Below, piece after piece: positions 8,655 to 17,884 of a stretch of 29,146 nucleotides of DNA (position 1 is the stretch's first letter; every line of letters begins with the position of its first letter). The position numbers and the translations under genes were made by a program. The notes below the pieces were generated by a model. That model saw only the letters and a list, made by a program, of their open reading frames with translations, did not search any database and had not been told where the DNA came from. The DNA comes from Lichenicoccus sp964246745 (lineage in GTDB: Bacteria > Pseudomonadota > Alphaproteobacteria > Acetobacterales > Acetobacteraceae). Location of the stretch: contig CAXTRK010000037.1 in assembly GCA_964246745.1 (NCBI GenBank), positions 1 through 29,146 on the forward strand. The letters run 5' to 3'.

Positions 8655-9982
8655 CAGCTTGCCCTCCGCTCGGCAGGCGACATCAATTTTTGAACAAGTT
8701 CAGCAAAATGAACGCCTCGTGCCTCGAAGTTGGCATATTGATCGAAGCTCGCGCAAGCCGGCGACAGCAGCACCACCGGGGCCGCATTCCGCCTTGCCGA
8801 AGCCAGGGCCGCCGGCACTGCCTGGTCAAGACCGCCCATGATCCGGTGCGGCGTGCCGTATTGGGACAAGGTCGCAGCCAGCAGCGGCGCGTCGCGGCCG
8901 ATCAGCAGCGCCTCGGCGACACGCCCGAACAAGGATGCCAGCGGCGCGATGCCCTCCGCCTTGGCAATGCCGCCTGCGATCCAGACCAGCCGATCGTGAC
9001 ACGAGAGCGCGCGCGCGGCGGCGTCGGCGTTGGTTGCCTTGCTGTCGTCGATGAAGTCGACGCCGCCGATTGCGCCGATCCGGTGCTGACGATGCGCAAG
9101 GCCTGGAAAGCTCGCCAGTCCTCTGGCGACCGCGTCGGCCGAGGCGCCGAGATGGAGCGCCATCTCGGTCGCGGCTGCCGCGTTCTGTGCATTATGCGCG
9201 CCAGAGAGAGAGGGCGCCAGACCGGCCGGTTTCGCCGAGCCGCTGATGGTGACGAGCCGTGCCGGCCGCAGGCCGAGCGCTGGCGCTTGCGCGCGCGACC
9301 AGTCATCGTCGCTGCCGAGAACGGCCAGGTCTGAGAAGCCCTGGCGATCAAAGATTGACAGTTTCGCAGCGCCATACGCCTCGATGCTGCCATGCCGGTC
9401 GAGATGGTCCGGCGAGAGATTGAGCAGGCAAGCCGCGTCGAACCGCAGGCTGGACAGCCGTTCCAGCATGTAGGACGACATCTCGAGCACATACACGCCC
9501 GGGTCCGGCAGCAACGGCAGCGACAAGGCGGCATCGCCCAGATTGCCGCCGGCCGCATTGTCGATGCCGGCGCAATCCAGCAGATGGCACAGCAGCGCGG
9601 TTGTGGTGGACTTGCCGTTGGTGCCGGTGATGCCGGCGAAGCGCGCCTTCGAACCGCTCAGGCGCACCGCCTCGAACAGCAGCTCCGCATCGGACAGCAC
9701 CGGCACGCCGGCTTCGAGCGCGCGAGCCGCGAAGGGATGCGGCGCCGGCAGGCGATGCGGAATGCCCGGCGAGAGCACCAGCGCGTCGAAGGCGGACGCA
9801 TCGGCGAGCGGCGCGATCCGCACCTGTGCCAAATCAGCGCGCGCCTCCGGACGATCGTCCCAGGCGGTGACGTCGGCGCCCATCGATGTGAGCGCTTGCG
9901 CCACCGCGATGCCGTTGCGGCCGAGCCCGAGCACGGCGTAGCGCCGGCGGGCGAACAGGGAAGGGGAGAAACCCGCGCTCAT
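8654..9982 (-). CDS. murD: UDP-N-acetylmuramoyl-L-alanine--D-glutamate ligase MurD
   Basis: Second Mur ligase, adding D-glutamate. The 442-residue protein starts MSAGFSPSLFARRRYAVLGLGRNG and shows the P-loop GITGTNGKSTTTALL, LLNLSPDHLDRHGS and FIDDSKATNADAAARAL. The frame stays open upstream into mraY, but the ATG at 9982 gives the normal family length and forms an ATGA overlap with the mraY stop. The C-terminal motif VVLLSPACASFDQYANFEARG is typical of MurD. Confidence 0.97.
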   Translation of the reverse strand: MSAGFSPSLFARRRYAVLGLGRNGIAVAQALTSMGADVTAWDDRPEARADLAQVRIAPLADASAFDALVLSPGIPHRLPAPHPFAARALEAGVPVLSDAELLFEAVRLSGSKARFAGITGTNGKSTTTALLCHLLDCAGIDNAAGGNLGDAALSLPLLPDPGVYVLEMSSYMLERLSSLRFDAACLLNLSPDHLDRHGSIEAYGAAKLSIFDRQGFSDLAVLGSDDDWSRAQAPALGLRPARLVTISGSAKPAGLAPSLSGAHNAQNAAAATEMALHLGASADAVARGLASFPGLAHRQHRIGAIGGVDFIDDSKATNADAAARALSCHDRLVWIAGGIAKAEGIAPLASLFGRVAEALLIGRDAPLLAATLSQYGTPHRIMGGLDQAVPAALASARRNAAPVVLLSPACASFDQYANFEARGVHFAELVQKLMSPAERRAS

Positions 9983-11067
9983 CGTATCTTGAGGGTTGCC
10001 AGCCCAAGCAGGCCGAGCACCATGGAGACGATCCAGAAACGGATGACGATCTTCGGTTCCTGCCAGCCCTTCTTCTCGAAATGATGATGCAGCGGCGCCA
10101 TCAGGAACACCCGGCGCTTGGTGCGCTTGTACCAGAACACCTGGATGATCACCGAGAGCGTCTCGACGACGAACAGGCCGCCGACCAGGCACAGCACGAT
10201 CTCATGCTTGACCGCGACCGCCACCGCGCCAAGTGCCGCGCCAAGCGCCAGGCTTCCGGTATCGCCCATGAACACCGCCGCCGGCGGTGCATTAAACCAC
10301 AGGAAACCGAGCCCCGATCCGATCAGGGCGGCGCAGAACACGCCGAGTTCTCCGGTGCCCGGAACCGGATGCAGTTGCAGATAGTCCGCGAAAAGCCGGT
10401 TGCCGACCAGATAGGAGATCAGCGCATAGACCATCGCCGCGATGACCACCGGAACGATCGCAAGACCGTCGAGCCCATCGGTGAAGTTCACCGCATTGCC
10501 GAAGCCGGTGATTACCAGCATGGCGAACAGCGGGAAGGCGTAACCCAACGGCAGCAGCGCCTCCTTGACAAATGGAAACGCCACCATTCCCGCCAGGGAA
10601 GGCGGCATCAGCGCGCTGAGCCAGGCGCCCCCGACCAGGGACGCCGCGAACTCGCAGGCAAGCCGGACCCGCTTCGAGACGCCCTTGGTGTTGCGCCGGG
10701 AGAGCTTGAGGTAGTCGTCAGCAAAGCCCACCGCCCCGAATGACGCGGTGACCGCCATCACCGCCCAGACATAGCCGTCCGACAGATCCGCCCAAAGCAA
10801 GGTCGAGATGAACAAGGAGAGCAGGATCAGCACGCCGCCCATCGTCGGAGTGCCGGCCTTCTCGATCAGATGGCGCTCCGGACCGAGGGCGCGTATCGGC
10901 TGGCCGCCGCGCTGTATCTGCCGCAGCCTGGCGATCACGAACGGACCAAGCCAGAGGCTGACGAACAGGGCGGTCAGGCACGCGGCGCCCGAACGGAACG
11001 TAATGTAGCGCAGCAGGTTGAACAGCGCGTACTGACCGGCAAAGGGATGGGCCAGAGCGAAGATCAT
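9979..11067 (-). CDS. mraY: Phospho-N-acetylmuramoyl-pentapeptide transferase MraY
   Basis: Integral membrane enzyme that transfers phospho-MurNAc-pentapeptide to undecaprenyl phosphate, making lipid I. The 362-residue protein is predicted to cross the membrane about ten times. Diagnostic motifs are KAGTPTMGGVLIL, FADDYLKL with its aspartate pair, NAVNFTDGLDGLA, FNAPPAAVFMGDTGSLALGA and the cytoplasmic HHHFEKKGW loop. It begins directly after the murF stop (no gap) and ends overlapping murD. Confidence 0.98.
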   Translation of the reverse strand: MIFALAHPFAGQYALFNLLRYITFRSGAACLTALFVSLWLGPFVIARLRQIQRGGQPIRALGPERHLIEKAGTPTMGGVLILLSLFISTLLWADLSDGYVWAVMAVTASFGAVGFADDYLKLSRRNTKGVSKRVRLACEFAASLVGGAWLSALMPPSLAGMVAFPFVKEALLPLGYAFPLFAMLVITGFGNAVNFTDGLDGLAIVPVVIAAMVYALISYLVGNRLFADYLQLHPVPGTGELGVFCAALIGSGLGFLWFNAPPAAVFMGDTGSLALGAALGAVAVAVKHEIVLCLVGGLFVVETLSVIIQVFWYKRTKRRVFLMAPLHHHFEKKGWQEPKIVIRFWIVSMVLGLLGLATLKIR

Positions 11068-12465
11068 TCAGGCGGCGGCCAGTGCGGACACGATATCGCG
11101 CATCCGGCTGCCATGGCTGCCTTTCACCAGAACCAGGTCGCCGGGACGCAGCGCGCCGGCCACGATCGGAGCCAGTGCCGCGGCGTCCGGGGCGCAGGCG
11201 CCGTGCAGCCGGTCCGGTAACAATTCGTAAAGTCGCGTCATCATGGCGCCGCAGCAATAGACGATGTCTGCCGAGTCGCGCACGGAAGACTTCAATGACT
11301 CGTGTTCTTCGATGGCGAAAGCGCCGAGTTCGAGCATGTCGCCGAGCACGGCGACGTGCCGCCTGGCGGGAGTAAGGCGCATACGTTCCAGCGCTGCGCG
11401 CACGGAGGTCTGCGACGCGTTATAGCTTTCGTCGAGCAGCCAGGCGCGGCCGCCAAGCAACGGACGCAGCGCGCCGCGTCCGTCGCCCGGGGTGAAGCCG
11501 GCAAGCGCGTGGGCCGCGGCGCGCATGTCGGCTCCAAGCGCCTGGACCGCGGCGAGGCAGGCCAGCGCATTCACCGCCATATGCCGACCCGGAGCCGCAA
11601 GCCGCACTTCAAGCGCCGCGCCTTCGATCTCCAGCGTGATCCGGGAGCCGTCCGCATGCATCGACAAGGCGGTGATCCGCGCCTCGGCGTCCCCGCCCCG
11701 TGCGTCCAGGGTGGAGTCGGCGAAACGAATCACCCGCATGCCAGCCGCGCGCGCCTCGAGGGCGAGAGCATCCATGCCCACCGCGTCGTGCGGGATCACC
11801 GCAGCGCCGCCCGGACGCAGGCTTCGCACGGCGTCGCCTTTCTCTCGGGCGATTGCCGCAAGGCTTCCCATCTGGCCGATATGACTGGCGCCGATGGTGG
11901 TGATGACCGCCACATCCGGGCGGGCAAGCGCGGCCAATGGCGCGATTTCTCCCGGGTGGTTCATGCCGAGTTCACAGACGCAGAACGCCGCGTTTGGCGG
12001 CAGGCGGGAGAGCGTCAGCGGCACCCCCCAATGGTTGTTGTGCGAGGCGCTCGCGGCATGGGTCGGGCCGAGGGCGGCGAGCGCCGTGCGCAGCATCTCC
12101 TTGGTGGTGGTCTTGCCGACGCTTCCGGTGACCGCAACCAATCGGCCGGCGAAGCGGGCGCGCGCGAAGCGGCCCAGATCCGTAAGCGCCGCCCGCGTGT
12201 CGGCGACGCGCAGCAGACGCCGCTCGGGGGTGTGCGCCGATGCATGCACCAGCGCCGCCGCGGCGCCACGATCGAACGCCGCGTCGAGATGGGCATGGCC
12301 GTCGCCGTGCTCGCCGGCCAGAGCGACAAACAGATCGCCCGGCTCCAGGGTGCGGGTATCGATCGAGATGCCTGTTGCATCCATCGCCGGGCCAGACCAG
12401 GCGCCTCCGGTGGCGCGGCCAAGCGCCCCGCTTGTCCAGAGTGGGCCTGTCCAACGCGGGCTCAC
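11068..12465 (-). CDS. murF: UDP-MurNAc-tripeptide--D-alanyl-D-alanine ligase MurF
   Basis: Last cytoplasmic Mur ligase, adding the D-Ala-D-Ala made by Ddl. The 465-residue product has the N-terminal substrate domain (LWTSGALGRATGG, ISIDTRTLEPGDLFVAL), P-loop VTGSVGKTTTKEML, NNHWGVPLTLSRL, CELGMNHPGEI and LLDESYNASQTSVRAAL. The ATG overlaps the murE stop (ATGA). The first few residues repeat a W-T pair five residues apart (RWTGPLWTSG), a faint echo of the repeats seen at other gene ends here, too weak to call. Confidence 0.97.
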   Translation of the reverse strand: MSPRWTGPLWTSGALGRATGGAWSGPAMDATGISIDTRTLEPGDLFVALAGEHGDGHAHLDAAFDRGAAAALVHASAHTPERRLLRVADTRAALTDLGRFARARFAGRLVAVTGSVGKTTTKEMLRTALAALGPTHAASASHNNHWGVPLTLSRLPPNAAFCVCELGMNHPGEIAPLAALARPDVAVITTIGASHIGQMGSLAAIAREKGDAVRSLRPGGAAVIPHDAVGMDALALEARAAGMRVIRFADSTLDARGGDAEARITALSMHADGSRITLEIEGAALEVRLAAPGRHMAVNALACLAAVQALGADMRAAAHALAGFTPGDGRGALRPLLGGRAWLLDESYNASQTSVRAALERMRLTPARRHVAVLGDMLELGAFAIEEHESLKSSVRDSADIVYCCGAMMTRLYELLPDRLHGACAPDAAALAPIVAGALRPGDLVLVKGSHGSRMRDIVSALAAA

Positions 12466-13949
12466 GCCGCCGCTGCCGCCAGCCGAACTCCGGCCAGTCT
12501 GCGTATGGTCGCGGCATCGTCAAACGCCAGCGTCTCGCCGCCCACTCTCTGGCCCTGCTCATGGCCCTTGCCCGCCACCACCAGCACATCGCCCGCGCGA
12601 ACCAGATCGAGCCCGGCCGCGATCGCCGAGCCGCGATCGCCGATCTCGATTCCGTCCGGGCAGGCGGCCAGGATCTCGGCACGGATCGCGGCGGCCGGTT
12701 CGGAACGCGGATTGTCGTCGGTGACGATGGCGATATCCGCCAGGCGCTGCGCGACCTCGCCCATCAGCGGACGCTTGCCGGCGTCGCGGTCGCCGCCGGC
12801 GCCGAAGACGATCACCAGCTTGCCCAGCGCGTGCGGACGCAGGCTGGTGAGCAGCCGCTGCAAAGCGTCCGGCGTGTGCGCGTAATCGACATAGGCAGCG
12901 CCGCCGCCGGCCAACAAGGCTGCCCGTTCCATACGTCCGCGCACGCCGACAAGTCGTGGCAGCGCATCCAGGGCGCGCGGCAGCTCGTCCAGCTCCGGAG
13001 AAGCCAGGATTGCCGCAAGAACAACGTTATCGACCTGAAAGCGGCCAGGTAAGGTGAGGATGATTTCATGCTGTCGGCCGAGCGCTTCGAGTTCCAGCAC
13101 CTGGCCATCCGGCAGCGGACGTGCCCGCCTCACCCGGATGGCGTCGCCTTGCTCGCCGACCAGCCGCAGCGCGAGGCCGCGCTGCTCGGCGATGTTGCGC
13201 AGGCAGGCCAGCGTGTCCGCGTCCATGTCGGCGTTGGCGGCGGCGAGACCCTGTGCGGGGAGCAGCGACTCGAACAGCCGCAGCTTGCAGCGCCGGTATT
13301 CATCCAGCGTGCCATGGTAGTCGAGATGGTCTCGGGTGAGATTGGAGAAGCCTGCCGCCGTGATCGAGACACCGTCCAGCCGGTATTGCGACAAGCCATG
13401 CGAGGACGCCTCGAGAGCTGCCCTGCGCACGCCGGCCGCCGCCAACTCCGCCAGCGTCCGGGCCAGCGTAATGCTGTCCGGCGTGGTGAGTGACGGCACC
13501 TTCCCACGCAGATCGACCGGGCTGGTGACGCCCAACGTGCCAAGGCTCGCCGCGGGCAGGCCGTCCTGCTGCCAGAGCTGACGCAGGAACTCCACCGTGC
13601 TGGTCTTGCCGTTGGTGCCGGTGACAGCGGCGATCTGGTCCGGCTGCGGTCCGGCGAGGCGCGCCGCCAGCACCGCCAGCGCCTGCCGCGGCTCATCGTG
13701 CAGAAGCATCGGCAGCGCAGGCACGCCTGGAGGCCAGGATGTCCCGGTCTTCGCGAGCACCGCAGCCGCGCCCGAGGCGACGGCATCGGCGATGAAGCCG
13801 GCGCCGTCGGTGCGGCTGCCCGGCAGCGCCGCGAACAGATCACCCGCGCGCACGGCGCGGCTGTCGAGCGCCAGGCCATCGATCGTGATCGCCGCCGAGG
13901 CCTGCGGCCGAGTGAGTCCAAGCGCATCGGCGGCTTCTTCCAGACGCAT
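12462..13949 (-). CDS. murE: UDP-MurNAc-L-alanyl-D-glutamate--2,6-diaminopimelate ligase MurE
   Basis: Third Mur ligase. The motif DNPRSEP in the C-terminal domain is the known signature for meso-diaminopimelate rather than lysine, so the wall is of the usual Gram-negative DAP type. The 495-residue protein also shows LALDSRAVRAGDLFAAL, P-loop AVTGTNGKTSTVEFL, SSHGLSQYRLDGV and DYAHTPDALQRLL. The ATG lies 4 bases after the ftsI stop, and the 3' end overlaps murF by 4 bases. Confidence 0.97.
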   Translation of the reverse strand: MRLEEAADALGLTRPQASAAITIDGLALDSRAVRAGDLFAALPGSRTDGAGFIADAVASGAAAVLAKTGTSWPPGVPALPMLLHDEPRQALAVLAARLAGPQPDQIAAVTGTNGKTSTVEFLRQLWQQDGLPAASLGTLGVTSPVDLRGKVPSLTTPDSITLARTLAELAAAGVRRAALEASSHGLSQYRLDGVSITAAGFSNLTRDHLDYHGTLDEYRRCKLRLFESLLPAQGLAAANADMDADTLACLRNIAEQRGLALRLVGEQGDAIRVRRARPLPDGQVLELEALGRQHEIILTLPGRFQVDNVVLAAILASPELDELPRALDALPRLVGVRGRMERAALLAGGGAAYVDYAHTPDALQRLLTSLRPHALGKLVIVFGAGGDRDAGKRPLMGEVAQRLADIAIVTDDNPRSEPAAAIRAEILAACPDGIEIGDRGSAIAAGLDLVRAGDVLVVAGKGHEQGQRVGGETLAFDDAATIRRLAGVRLAAAAA

Positions 13950-13953
13950 CTCG

Positions 13954-15978
13954 TCACTCCGGACCGGGCGGCCCCGCTGCCGGTTGGCGGTAGCTTACAT
14001 CCTGGCGCAGCCGGGCCAGCTCACGCGGCCGATTGCGCATGGGACGCTCGCGGGGGTCGCCCGGATCATTGCCCGGCCCGAGCGGGCGGGCGCCGGGCGG
14101 CGCCGCGGGATCCATGGGGATTGCCAACCGGGCCTCGATGGCAGCGGCATCGGTGGTATCCGGAAACAGCCCGAGCATCGGCGCGATACGCGAGACGATC
14201 GTGGCGACCACGGGAGCCGCGACCCAGCCGGCCGTGGTCCAACCATGCGTCGCCTTGTTGCCGACCGGGCTGTCGAGCATCACATAGACCGAGTAGCGCG
14301 GTGAATTCATGGGAAAGACGCCGGTGAAAGCCGCGACGTTGACGTGCTTGAGGTAGCGGCCGTGCGGCCCGACCTTCTCCGCGGTGCCGGTCTTGCCGCC
14401 GACGAAATAGCCCGGCACATCGGCGTTCTTGCCGATCCCCTTGGTGACCACGAGACGCAGGATTTTTCGCAACAGCGCCGAGGTGGCGGTCGAAAGCAGC
14501 CGTGGTCCTTGCGGGATGATTTCGGCATCGCCGGCAGGATCAATATCGGGGCTGAGGGCGGCGGCGCCTGTCGGCATTGTCGCCGCGACCTGTTGGAAAG
14601 CCGCGGGCGGGCTGGTTGGCTGGTCGCGCGCCAGCAGCGTGGGCGCGACCAGGATGCCGCCATTCGCCGTGGCCGCGGTGCCGCGAACGATGGCCAGCGG
14701 GGATTCGGCGATGCCGTGGCCGAAGCCCACGGTCATCACCGTGGTCTGCCCCCAGTTGCGCAACGAGGGCACGATCGGCCAGCCGGACTCGGGCAGTTGC
14801 ACCGGCGCCTTGGCGAAGAAGCCCATTGCCCGCAGCCAGTCCTGCTGGCGCCTGGCGCCGACATCGAGCGCGATGTGCGCCGCCGCCGGGTTGGACGAAA
14901 AAGCGAGCACCGCGGGCAGCGCCAGCCAGGGCGCGAAATGGTCGGTCTTCATGTCGCTGATGGTGAAGCGCCCGACATGGATCGGCGAGGTCGAGAACTT
15001 GTCCCAGACATGCGCGATGCCGTCCTGCAGTGCCATCGCCGCGGTCTGCAGCTTGAAGGTGGAGCCCGGCTCGTACATGCCGGTGACGGCGCGATTGAAG
15101 CGCTCGGTGTTGGTCGCCTTGTTGAACAGGTTGGCATCGTAGTCGGGCAGGCTGACCATGGCGAGGAGCTCGCCGGTGCGCACATCCATGACGATGGCGC
15201 AGGCGCCGATCGCGTGGAATTCATCCAACGCCGCGGCAAGCGCGTCGCGGACCACCGTCTGCACCCGGACGTCGAGCGACAGACGCAGCGGTTCGGGATC
15301 GCTGTTCAGGCGCTTGTCGAAATAGCGTTCGATGCCGGCGACACCATGATCGTCGATGTCGACCGCACCCATGACCTGTGCCGCGACACGGCCGAGCGGA
15401 TAGCGCCGCTTCTCGCTCTCGTCGAAATAGATACCCGGGATGCCAAGGTCGTTGATCGCCAGTTCCTTGTCCGGCGGCACGTCGCGGGCGAGGTAGACGA
15501 ACTGCCGCTTTTGCGACAGCCGCGCAATGGTCTCGGCCACGTCAAGCTTCGGCAGGATGGTCTTGAGCTTCGAGGCGACGTCGCGCGGGTCGATCATCTC
15601 CAACGGGTCGGCGTAGACGTTGGAGAGCGGCAGCGAGATCGCCAGGACCTGTCCGTTGCGGTCGGTGATAGTGGCGCGATGCACATGCACCAGCCCCAGA
15701 TCGCCTGCCAGCATGCCCTTTGGATCGGCATCGGTCTTGGGCAGGCGAGGCACCTGCGGGCCGATCTCGCGCGCCACCGGCGCCATCGGATGGAACACCG
15801 TAGCCAGCGCCAGCTTGACCGATACGGCGCCGAACAGCGCGCCGAAGCCGGCCGCAGCACAGAGCAGGCGGGCGCGTGTACGGTCCCAGGCTGGACGGTC
15901 CCAAGCTGGGCGGTCCCAGGCTGGGCGATCGAGATCCGGGCGCTGCTGGCCGCGCCGCATGTCCGGGGGTGGGGTCAA
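13954..15978 (-). CDS. ftsI: Septal transpeptidase FtsI (PBP3, class B)
   Basis: Crosslinks septal peptidoglycan with FtsW. The 674-residue protein has a short cytoplasmic tail, one membrane anchor (about residues 37-58), a PBP dimerisation domain starting near HRATITDRNGQ, and a transpeptidase domain with all three active-site motifs: STFK (catalytic Ser about 306), SSN (361-363) and KTG (529-531). Two parts look unusual. The N-terminus carries a PAWDR unit repeated three times, and the C-terminus (about 630-674) is Pro/Arg-rich and lies beyond the enzyme fold. The ATG overlaps the ftsL stop in ATGA. Confidence 0.97.
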   Translation of the reverse strand: MTPPPDMRRGQQRPDLDRPAWDRPAWDRPAWDRTRARLLCAAAGFGALFGAVSVKLALATVFHPMAPVAREIGPQVPRLPKTDADPKGMLAGDLGLVHVHRATITDRNGQVLAISLPLSNVYADPLEMIDPRDVASKLKTILPKLDVAETIARLSQKRQFVYLARDVPPDKELAINDLGIPGIYFDESEKRRYPLGRVAAQVMGAVDIDDHGVAGIERYFDKRLNSDPEPLRLSLDVRVQTVVRDALAAALDEFHAIGACAIVMDVRTGELLAMVSLPDYDANLFNKATNTERFNRAVTGMYEPGSTFKLQTAAMALQDGIAHVWDKFSTSPIHVGRFTISDMKTDHFAPWLALPAVLAFSSNPAAAHIALDVGARRQQDWLRAMGFFAKAPVQLPESGWPIVPSLRNWGQTTVMTVGFGHGIAESPLAIVRGTAATANGGILVAPTLLARDQPTSPPAAFQQVAATMPTGAAALSPDIDPAGDAEIIPQGPRLLSTATSALLRKILRLVVTKGIGKNADVPGYFVGGKTGTAEKVGPHGRYLKHVNVAAFTGVFPMNSPRYSVYVMLDSPVGNKATHGWTTAGWVAAPVVATIVSRIAPMLGLFPDTTDAAAIEARLAIPMDPAAPPGARPLGPGNDPGDPRERPMRNRPRELARLRQDVSYRQPAAGPPGPE
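15880..15930 (-). repeat. In-frame 15-base tandem repeat in the ftsI 5' end
   Basis: About 3.4 copies of a 15-base unit (GACCGCCCAGCCTGG and variants) encode DRPAW repeats in the cytoplasmic tail of FtsI, directly before its membrane segment. Copies differ by one or two bases. Confidence 0.8.
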
Positions 15979-16796
15979 TTCATCACCGGGACCGGCGCCG
16001 GCAACGTCCTGCCGGCATAGCCAAGGGAGGAGGCGCCAAGCGAGGAGGCGACAGCCTCCTGCTGGCGCAGGGCCGGACGCGGCGGCGAGGCCACCCGCCA
16101 GGAGGCCAAGCGCGCCGACACCATCCGCGTCATGGCTACGGCCGCCTGTGGCGGACGGTGCGGCGCCGCGCGGATACGATCAGCCACGGGCGCGAAGCTG
16201 GCCCGGCGCACGGCTGAAGCGTGATGCGACGAGGCCGCCAACCGCATTGCGCGTGCCGCCGGATGGTGTTCGGCATGCGGCTCAGGCACAACCAGCCGCC
16301 GCTTTGCGGCCGGGTGATCGTCGGAAGCTGGCAGCAAGGCGCGGGCCATCGCCGGCGTTGCCGCGAGCAGCGGCCGCGCGGGCTGCGCCGGATCGATCAT
16401 CGACGGCGCCGAACTGGCCAGCATCACCGAAGCGTCGGGCATGCGGGCCGGCGGCGCGGCATCCACCATCTCAGGTGCGGCGCTCGGCGCGCTGGCCGGC
16501 GCCGGCACGATCGGCGAGAGGTGCTGGCTGAGCGCGGACATCTGCACAAACTGACCTGGCTCGAGCGGACGCAGTTGCGGCAGGTAGCGCGCCGCAAGCG
16601 TTTGCAGACGATCCGGCTGGTTCAGCAGCGCCCATTCCGTGCGCAGCATCGCGGTACGCTCGCGTATGTGCTGGGTGTCCTGCACGAGGCGGGAAATCCG
16701 CTGATCCAGCACCGTCGTGTGATGCTTTTCGGTGTAGAGGTACATCCCCGAGGCTCCGGCGAGCAGGGCGCAGAGAACAGTGAAGGGGCGGATCAT
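15975..16796 (-). CDS. ftsL: FtsL-like divisome protein with long Ala/Pro/His-rich tail
   Basis: Position between rsmH and ftsI, a single N-terminal membrane segment (about residues 5-22, FTVLCALLAGASGMYLY) and the following coiled-coil (TTVLDQRISRLVQDTQHIRERTAML split by LRTEWALLNQPDRL) identify it as FtsL, which binds FtsB and FtsQ in the periplasm. The motif WALLNQPDRLQTLAARYLPQL is typical of alphaproteobacterial FtsL. The protein is 273 residues, while the family is usually about 80-130. The extra 160-190 residues are low complexity, rich in Ala, Pro, His and Met, with no domain I recognise. The ATG overlaps the rsmH stop. Confidence 0.88.
   Translation of the reverse strand: MIRPFTVLCALLAGASGMYLYTEKHHTTVLDQRISRLVQDTQHIRERTAMLRTEWALLNQPDRLQTLAARYLPQLRPLEPGQFVQMSALSQHLSPIVPAPASAPSAAPEMVDAAPPARMPDASVMLASSAPSMIDPAQPARPLLAATPAMARALLPASDDHPAAKRRLVVPEPHAEHHPAARAMRLAASSHHASAVRRASFAPVADRIRAAPHRPPQAAVAMTRMVSARLASWRVASPPRPALRQQEAVASSLGASSLGYAGRTLPAPVPVMN
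16020..16049 (-). repeat. In-frame 15-base duplication in the ftsL 3' end
   Basis: Two adjacent 15-base units encode ASSLG-ASSLG near the C-terminus of FtsL. They differ at one base. Confidence 0.65.
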
Positions 16797-17884
16797 GCGA
16801 GGCTTCCTGAGGACGCGGTCGTTTCAAGGGAATCACGTGCTGCGGGGAGTCGCTGCAGGCCGCGTAGCCGAGCACTTCTTGCACGCGGATTCGCGCTGCT
16901 CTCGGCTTCATCTGGTTGAAGCGCCTTGTTCTCCAATAGCCGGAAGTTAGCGGGCACGGAACGACTTTTTTCAATTCCGCGCGGATCATGTCGTGAGGGA
17001 GATGGTAATTTCCCGGCACGGCCGATCATGAACCGCTTGACGATGCGGTCTTCCAGTGAGTGGAAGGACACCACAACCAGACGGCCGCCTGGAGCGAGCA
17101 GGCAGGCGGCCGCGTCCAGGCCGCGCCGTATCTCGCCGAGCTCGTCGTTGACCTCGATCCTGAGCGCCTGGAACGAACGCGTTGCGGGATCGATCCGGTC
17201 CGGGCGGCCCTTCGGCATCACGGCGCGGATGATGCGCGCAAGCTGCAGCGTGGTTTCAAGGCGGCCATCAGCGCGCGCCTCGACGATGGCGCGCGCAATC
17301 CGTCGCGACAGCCGCTCCTCCCCGAACGTATAGAGGATGTCGGCGAGGTCGCTCTCCGACAGGCCGTTGACCAGATCCGCGGCACTTCGTCCTTGGCCGC
17401 TCATGCGCATGTCGAGCGGCCCATCGTGGCGGAACGAGAAACCGCGACTCGGCTGGTCAAGCTGGAACGAGGAGACGCCCAGATCCATCACCACGCCGTC
17501 CAGCGTCGACACGCCGTGCGCGGCCAGGAGGGCTACCATGTCGCCGAAGCTGCCTTCGATCAGATGCAGCCGTCGCCCGCCTGTTTCGGATTCTCGTGCC
17601 GCCGCCATCGCGCGGCCGCGCGCGACCGCCGCCGGGTCGCGATCAATCGCCCATACGGTGCAGCGCGCGCGATCAAGGATGGCGCCGGCATAGCCGCCGC
17701 CGCCGAAGGTGGCATCGAGATAGACGCATCCGTCGCGAGGCCGCAGGGCCGCCAGCATCTCACGCAGGAGCACCGGGCGATGCAGGCCTGGCGCCTCCAG
17801 ACCGGGCGCCTCCAGACCGGGCGCCTCCAGATCGGGCGCCGGATGTTTCGATTCAAGAATGGTCGCTTTGCTGGGCGTGCTCAC
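16793..17884 (-). CDS. rsmH: 16S rRNA (cytosine-1402-N4)-methyltransferase RsmH (MraW)
   Basis: SAM-dependent methyltransferase acting on C1402 in the ribosomal decoding centre. Landmarks in the 363-residue protein are HRPVLLREMLAALRP, the SAM motif YLDATFGGGGYAGAIL, VVMDLGVSSFQLDQPSRGFSF, LVNGLSESDLADILYTFGEE and VVSFHSLEDRIVKRFM. The catalytic fold begins near residue 35; before it lies a tail carrying LEAPG three times. The ATG overlaps the mraZ stop in ATGA, as in the usual mraZ-rsmH pair. The C-terminal end after PANFRLLENKAL is Ser/Arg/Ala-rich and probably unstructured. Confidence 0.97.
   Translation of the reverse strand: MSTPSKATILESKHPAPDLEAPGLEAPGLEAPGLHRPVLLREMLAALRPRDGCVYLDATFGGGGYAGAILDRARCTVWAIDRDPAAVARGRAMAAARESETGGRRLHLIEGSFGDMVALLAAHGVSTLDGVVMDLGVSSFQLDQPSRGFSFRHDGPLDMRMSGQGRSAADLVNGLSESDLADILYTFGEERLSRRIARAIVEARADGRLETTLQLARIIRAVMPKGRPDRIDPATRSFQALRIEVNDELGEIRRGLDAAACLLAPGGRLVVVSFHSLEDRIVKRFMIGRAGKLPSPSRHDPRGIEKSRSVPANFRLLENKALQPDEAESSANPRARSARLRGLQRLPAARDSLETTASSGSLA
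17783..17830 (-). repeat. In-frame 15-base tandem repeat in the rsmH 5' end
   Basis: Slightly more than three copies of a 15-base unit encode LEAPG repeats just before the conserved HRPVLL start of the methyltransferase domain. The copies are nearly identical, which suggests recent expansion. Confidence 0.8.
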
